In this document: one piece after another, positions 60,270 through 64,000 of the stretch | Numbering within the stretch: position 1 is the first letter of the stretch | Layout: the number at the start of each line of letters is the position of its first letter | Assembly: GCA_963774415.1 (NCBI GenBank) | Contig: CAVZEU010000001.1 | Span: 62,001 to 126,000, forward strand | DNA from: SZUA-36 sp963774415 | Lineage (GTDB): Bacteria > Pseudomonadota > Gammaproteobacteria > Xanthomonadales > SZUA-36 | Length of the DNA stretch: 64,000 nucleotides | Reading direction: 5' to 3' | Notes under the pieces: generated by a model | The model's input: the letters and a program-made list of their open reading frames with translations, nothing else | Databases searched by the model: none | What the model was told of the DNA's origin: nothing | Translations under genes and position numbers: made by a program

Positions 60270-61247
60270 CTAGGGCACGCGACCTTGCAGGATGGCGCAC
60301 ATGTGGTCTTTGTCGATGTTGCCGCCGGAGATGACGCAGACGACCGGGCCGTCAGACTCGACCTCGAGCGCCGCGGCCAGCGACGTGGCGCCGCCGCCCT
60401 CGGCGACCACCCGGTTGTACTCGAACAGCATGCGCACGGCGTCTGCGACCGCCGCCAGTGAAGCAATGCCAGCGCCGTCCAGCAACTGCCGGATCAACGG
60501 CCACATTTCATCCAGCACGCAGGTCGCGCCGATCCCGGAGACGAAGCTGGGGCGGTGCTCGACGTCGACCGGATGGCCGGCCGCCAGCGCGGCTGTCAGC
60601 GGCGTGGCGGTTTCGCACTCGGCGCCGATGATGCGCGTGTCCGGCTTCAGCGCCTTGACGGCCGCGGCAATGCCGCAGCCCAGGCCGCCACCGCCGAACG
60701 GCACGACGATGCTGCCGACATCGGGCAGGTCCTCGACAATCTCCAGGCCGACCGTGGCATTGCCGGCCAGCGCCGCGGCATTGCACACGGCGTCGACGAA
60801 GAGCCCTTCTTCGCTGTCGGTGCCGTGGTGGCGGATAATCTCCCACCATTGCGCGTAGGGCACCTCGCGTATCTGCGCCCCGAGCCGGCGAATGGCCTCG
60901 CGTTTGCCCTGCGGCGCGCTGTCGGGCACGTAGACGGTGGCGGGAACGCCCATGCGGTGCGCCATCCAGGCGAGGCCGTAACCTGCGTTACCGGAACTGG
61001 CGGTGTATACGCCGCGCTCGAGGACCTCCGGTTCCGTGGTCAGGAAGATATTGCCCATGCTGCGGACCTTGAAGGCGCCGACCGGCTGCAGGTTCTCCAG
61101 CTTGAGGTAGATGCCGGGTGAGCCGTCCGGCGGGTTGAAGCGAATCAGCGGTGTGTGCAGCGCGAGGCCCCGCAGGCGGTCTGCCGCCGACCTGACCTCT
61201 TCAATCGTCGGTGCGTTCAGCTCCAGCATCGGTTTATTCTCCGTCAT
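60270..61247 (-). CDS. PLP-dependent serine/threonine dehydratase-like protein
   Basis: The 325-residue fold-type II PLP enzyme is similar to threonine dehydratase catabolic forms and serine racemase. PLP Lys60 is in LQPVGAFKVRSMGN (Phe-Lys, with Ala for the usual Ser), the substrate loop is ASSGNAGYGLAWMA and the phosphate loop GGGGLGCGIA. There is no regulatory ACT domain, so it is a short catabolic type. It is the last of three minus-strand genes for amino-acid uptake and use. Activity could be deaminase, racemase or hydroxyaspartate dehydratase. Confidence 0.88.
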   Translation of the reverse strand: MTENKPMLELNAPTIEEVRSAADRLRGLALHTPLIRFNPPDGSPGIYLKLENLQPVGAFKVRSMGNIFLTTEPEVLERGVYTASSGNAGYGLAWMAHRMGVPATVYVPDSAPQGKREAIRRLGAQIREVPYAQWWEIIRHHGTDSEEGLFVDAVCNAAALAGNATVGLEIVEDLPDVGSIVVPFGGGGLGCGIAAAVKALKPDTRIIGAECETATPLTAALAAGHPVDVEHRPSFVSGIGATCVLDEMWPLIRQLLDGAGIASLAAVADAVRMLFEYNRVVAEGGGATSLAAALEVESDGPVVCVISGGNIDKDHMCAILQGRVP

Positions 61248-61269
61248 CGGTGTATTCGGTGAGGCCGGC

Positions 61270-62643
61270 CTACATCAGGTTCGAGACGAATATCAGGCCG
61301 AAGGCCAGCGGCGCGGCAAAGCGCAGGATAAAGCGCCAGTAGCGGAAGCGGATGCCGTCGGCGATCCCCAGTTCGTCCATGGTCGATGCGCGCGACATCA
61401 TCCAGCCCGCGAAGACCGCGATCAACAAGGCGTTGAGCGGTAGCATGATATTGGCGACGAGGAAGTCCATCAGGTCGAAGATGGATTTGTCCTTGAAGAA
61501 TTCGAACATACCCAGCAACCTGACGTCACCCCAGACATTGAAGGACAGCGCAATAGCCAGACCCACGAACCATGCCGCAGCGCCGGCGAGCAGCGCCATC
61601 CGCGGGCGCTTGAAGCCCCGGTGCTCCTCCAGCCACGAGACGACAGGCTCGAGCATGCCGATGGAAGACGTCAGCGCCGCGAAGGTGAGCAGGATGAAAA
61701 ACAGGCCGCCGACCAGTGCGCCTCCGGGCATTTGTCCGAACGCGACCGGCAAGGTCACGAAGATCAGGCCCGGCCCTTCGCCCGGGTCGAGGCCGTATCG
61801 CAGTACCAGCGGGAATATCGCCAGGCCGGCGAACAACGCCACCAGCGTGTCGGCGGCGCCGATGACGATACCGACTTTCGGCAGCGACACGCTCTTTGGC
61901 AGGTAAGCGCCGTAAGTGATCATTGCGCCGACCCCGATCGCCATCGAAAACAGCGCCTGCCCCATGGCCATCAGTATGCCGGTCACGGTCAGCTTCGAGA
62001 AGTCGGGGTCGAACAGGAAGTCGAGGCCTTGCATGAAATCACCGACGAACATGGCGTAAACGACCATGAACAGGAGGATGAGGAACAGCGCCGGCATCAT
62101 GATTTTCACCGCGGTTTCCAGGCCCTGTCTCACACCTTTTCCGACGACCCAGACCGTCAGGCCAATGTAGACCGTGTGCCAGAAAATCATGCTCCACGGC
62201 GAGGCCAGCAACTGGTTGAACAGCGTGCCGGAGCCGGCCCCGTCGACACCGCTGAATTCTCCCGCGAACGATTTGAAAACGTAGTCGACCGCCCAGCCGG
62301 CGACGATGCTGTAGTACGTGAGGCCGAGCAACGGGATCAGGATACTGAGCCAACCAATGATCTGCCACCGCTGGCTGTGGCCTTCCGCCTTGGCCAGGTC
62401 CGACATGCCGACGACCGGGCTGTGGTGCCCGCGCCGGCCCATGGCCAATTCCGCGGTGATGATCGGGATTCCCAGCAACACCACGAAGCCGATGTAAACG
62501 AGGACGAAAGCGCCGCCGCCGTTGGTACCCGCGACGTACGGGAAACGCCAGATATTGCCGAGCCCCACGGCTGCGCCGATGGCGGCGAGCATGAACGCCA
62601 GCGGAGAGGACCAGGTTTCGTGGACATTGTTATTCTCTTGCAT
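61270..62643 (-). CDS. Sodium-dependent amino acid symporter (NSS/SNF family)
   Basis: The 457-residue membrane protein has about eleven to twelve helices. The first helix carries the family Na+/substrate signature AIGAAVGLGNIWRFPYVAGTNGGGAF, and helix 8 has the LTSSIGMLEP region of LeuT-like transporters. It should import an amino acid with sodium. It lies 22 bp upstream of the dehydratase gene, which suggests uptake and breakdown of the same substrate (serine or threonine are plausible). Confidence 0.95.
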   Translation of the reverse strand: MQENNNVHETWSSPLAFMLAAIGAAVGLGNIWRFPYVAGTNGGGAFVLVYIGFVVLLGIPIITAELAMGRRGHHSPVVGMSDLAKAEGHSQRWQIIGWLSILIPLLGLTYYSIVAGWAVDYVFKSFAGEFSGVDGAGSGTLFNQLLASPWSMIFWHTVYIGLTVWVVGKGVRQGLETAVKIMMPALFLILLFMVVYAMFVGDFMQGLDFLFDPDFSKLTVTGILMAMGQALFSMAIGVGAMITYGAYLPKSVSLPKVGIVIGAADTLVALFAGLAIFPLVLRYGLDPGEGPGLIFVTLPVAFGQMPGGALVGGLFFILLTFAALTSSIGMLEPVVSWLEEHRGFKRPRMALLAGAAAWFVGLAIALSFNVWGDVRLLGMFEFFKDKSIFDLMDFLVANIMLPLNALLIAVFAGWMMSRASTMDELGIADGIRFRYWRFILRFAAPLAFGLIFVSNLM

Positions 62644-62728
62644 CTTCGTCTCCAGGAGGCAGGGGGGTATTCATGTGTCGGCTGCAAAAATCATACTGCA
62701 AAGCCGCGGTCGCTGCTGTTGGAAATCG

Positions 62729-63886
62729 TCATGCCAGCAAATCGCGGTGTTTGTGCAATGCGCGGAACAGGTGCTCGATATCGGCCGTGTTATTGTAAAA
62801 ATGCGGGGCGATCCGGAGCCGGCCGTCACGGCAGGAAACGACGATATTCTCGTTGGCCAGTTCACTGACCAGCCGGTTGTCGTCCGCGGCGTCCAGGGTA
62901 ATCATCGCGGCGTGCTCGCGCCGGTCCGGCGGCGTTGCCAGGCGATAGTTCGCTTCCCGGGCCGCGGTCTTGATGGCATCGGTGAGGTGCTGAATTCTGG
63001 CTTCGATGGCTTCCAGGCCGATATCGTGCAAAATGCCCAGGCCCGCTTCGGCCATGTAGGTGTTGGGGACCGGCGGCGTGCCGGCCTCGAATCGCCTGGC
63101 CGAGTCGGCAGGCGTGTAGCGGCTGATGTCCATGGCCCAGATGTCCTGCTGGGCAAACCATCCGGTCAGGCTCGGCACCAGCGAGGGGATCAGTTGCTCA
63201 CGCACGTACATGAAGGCGATTCCGGCCGTGCCCAGCAGGTATTTCAGCATGCCGCCGACCAGAATATCGGCCCCCGCTTCCCTGGGATCGAACCGGAGCG
63301 TGCCCAATGACTGGTAACCGTCGACCATCATCAGCGCGCCCCTGTTTCTGGCAATTCGCGAAATCGCTTCCACGTCCTGGCGGGCGCCGTTCCTGAAGCA
63401 GACGTGGGCGGTCGCCACGATCAAAGTTCTGTCATCGATCGCCTGGGCGAATTTCTCGAGTGGAATTCTGCCGTCTACAGCGGCGATACGCACCACCTCC
63501 GCGCCGCGTGCCTGCTGTGCGTACCAGATTTGGGCGTTGGTGGGAAACTCGAAATCCGTGATGACGACCTTGTTGCGATCACCGCTGAAGTCCAGTGCGC
63601 TGGCGAGGGAATCGATGCCGGCCGATACCGACGCGGTGATCGCGACCTCGTCGGCGTCGACACCGAGCAGGCGCGCGACCGATGACCTGACAGCCTCGTT
63701 GCGTTCGAGCCAGTAATCCCATTCGGCGCCGTTTTCGTTGCGGGCGCGGAGGTATTTTTGCAATGACGCTCCGACCTCGCTCGCAAGGGCGCCATAGGAA
63801 CAGCTGTTCAGGTAGGTTTTGCGTTCCAGCACCGGAAATCGGGCGCGGATCTGTTGCCAGTCCTGGCCGTTGGCGGGGCTTGTCAT
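62729..63886 (-). CDS. Class V PLP aminotransferase (cysteine-desulfurase-like fold)
   Basis: The 385-residue PLP enzyme starts ARFPVLERKTYLNSCSYGALASEV and has the PLP lysine in DILVGGMLKYLLG, with DGYQSLG upstream as the cofactor aspartate/Gln region. It lacks the mobile Cys loop of true IscS/SufS, so it is more like selenocysteine-lyase/isopenicillin-epimerase-like members. It heads the minus-strand group with the NSS symporter and the dehydratase, 85 bp apart. The reaction is unknown. Confidence 0.9.
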   Translation of the reverse strand: MTSPANGQDWQQIRARFPVLERKTYLNSCSYGALASEVGASLQKYLRARNENGAEWDYWLERNEAVRSSVARLLGVDADEVAITASVSAGIDSLASALDFSGDRNKVVITDFEFPTNAQIWYAQQARGAEVVRIAAVDGRIPLEKFAQAIDDRTLIVATAHVCFRNGARQDVEAISRIARNRGALMMVDGYQSLGTLRFDPREAGADILVGGMLKYLLGTAGIAFMYVREQLIPSLVPSLTGWFAQQDIWAMDISRYTPADSARRFEAGTPPVPNTYMAEAGLGILHDIGLEAIEARIQHLTDAIKTAAREANYRLATPPDRREHAAMITLDAADDNRLVSELANENIVVSCRDGRLRIAPHFYNNTADIEHLFRALHKHRDLLA

Positions 63887-63973
63887 GGGGCTTTTCCCGG
63901 TGGCATCGGGCGATCCTTCAAATGCATGAATTAGGTGGCAATCAGACAGCGAAAAAGGTATGCTCGCGATTAC

Positions 63974-64000
63974 ATGAAAACGTATATATACATGAAAGTG
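63974..64000 (+). CDS. Possible start of a gene running off the right edge
   Basis: ATG at 63974 opens nine codons (MKTYIYMKV) to the end of the window, divergent from the class V aminotransferase. Too short to judge. ACATGAAA is repeated at 63972 and 63990, flanking TATATA. Confidence 0.2.

Overview
The window is GC-rich chromosomal DNA, almost certainly from a gammaproteobacterium. Three classic gammaproteobacterial blocks support this: prmB-aroC-asd-fimV-truA-trpF-trpB-trpA-accD-folC-dedD-cvpA-purF, serC-pheA-aroA-cmk-rpsA-ihfB-lapA-lapB, and a WbpL/WbpM-like pair followed by galU. The two large TonB-dependent receptors, an ACE-like M2 peptidase and amino-acid transport and turnover genes suit a free-living heterotroph (for example a marine Woeseiaceae/Chromatiales-type lineage). 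That placement is inference; no rRNA is present. Coding is dense and no insertion sequence, prophage or CRISPR array was seen.

Layout. 0-2.2 kb: a partial gene, a ZIP-like membrane protein, a repeat-rich block, tRNA-Pro(CGG) and an untranslated leader. 2.2-10.6 kb: Oar-like TonB receptor, ppnN, a secreted protein of unknown role, an M2 dipeptidase lipoprotein, psd. 10.7-25 kb: aromatic amino acid, lysine/threonine and tryptophan synthesis, fatty acid and folate synthesis, SPOR protein, purF. 25-33.2 kb: serC to lapB. 33.2-38.9 kb: envelope polysaccharide genes, with one glycosyltransferase broken by a frameshift, a 255-bp tandem repeat, galU and an esterase. 38.9-44.6 kb: nfuA, two small cytochromes c, SOS-controlled dnaE2 and a hydrolase. 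44.8-49.2 kb: a pantothenate/CoA operon (panG-like, panB, panC, coaBC, coaX). 49.4-54.1 kb: second TonB receptor, DUF502 protein, imuB. 54.3-63.9 kb: amino-acid related genes (LLM oxidoreductase, hydroxylysine-kinase-like protein with class III aminotransferase, EamA exporter, DUF711 protein broken by a frameshift, PLP dehydratase, NSS symporter, class V aminotransferase).

The most unusual signal is a family of intergenic palindromic elements. Each has an outer stem of about 25 bp whose sequence differs between copies while its two arms stay complementary, a conserved spacer, and an inner 7-8 bp hairpin with a TCCYK loop (usually TCCYG) whose stem also shows paired substitutions. It occurs singly near 6.8, 9.6, 21.6 and 40.5 kb and as a four-copy 127-bp tandem array near 1.0-1.5 kb, always next to gene 3' ends. 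Second are a 255-bp tandem repeat (36.1-37.0 kb) and a predicted leaderless, LexA-controlled dnaE2 promoter. Two clean single-base frameshifts may be real mutations or assembly errors.
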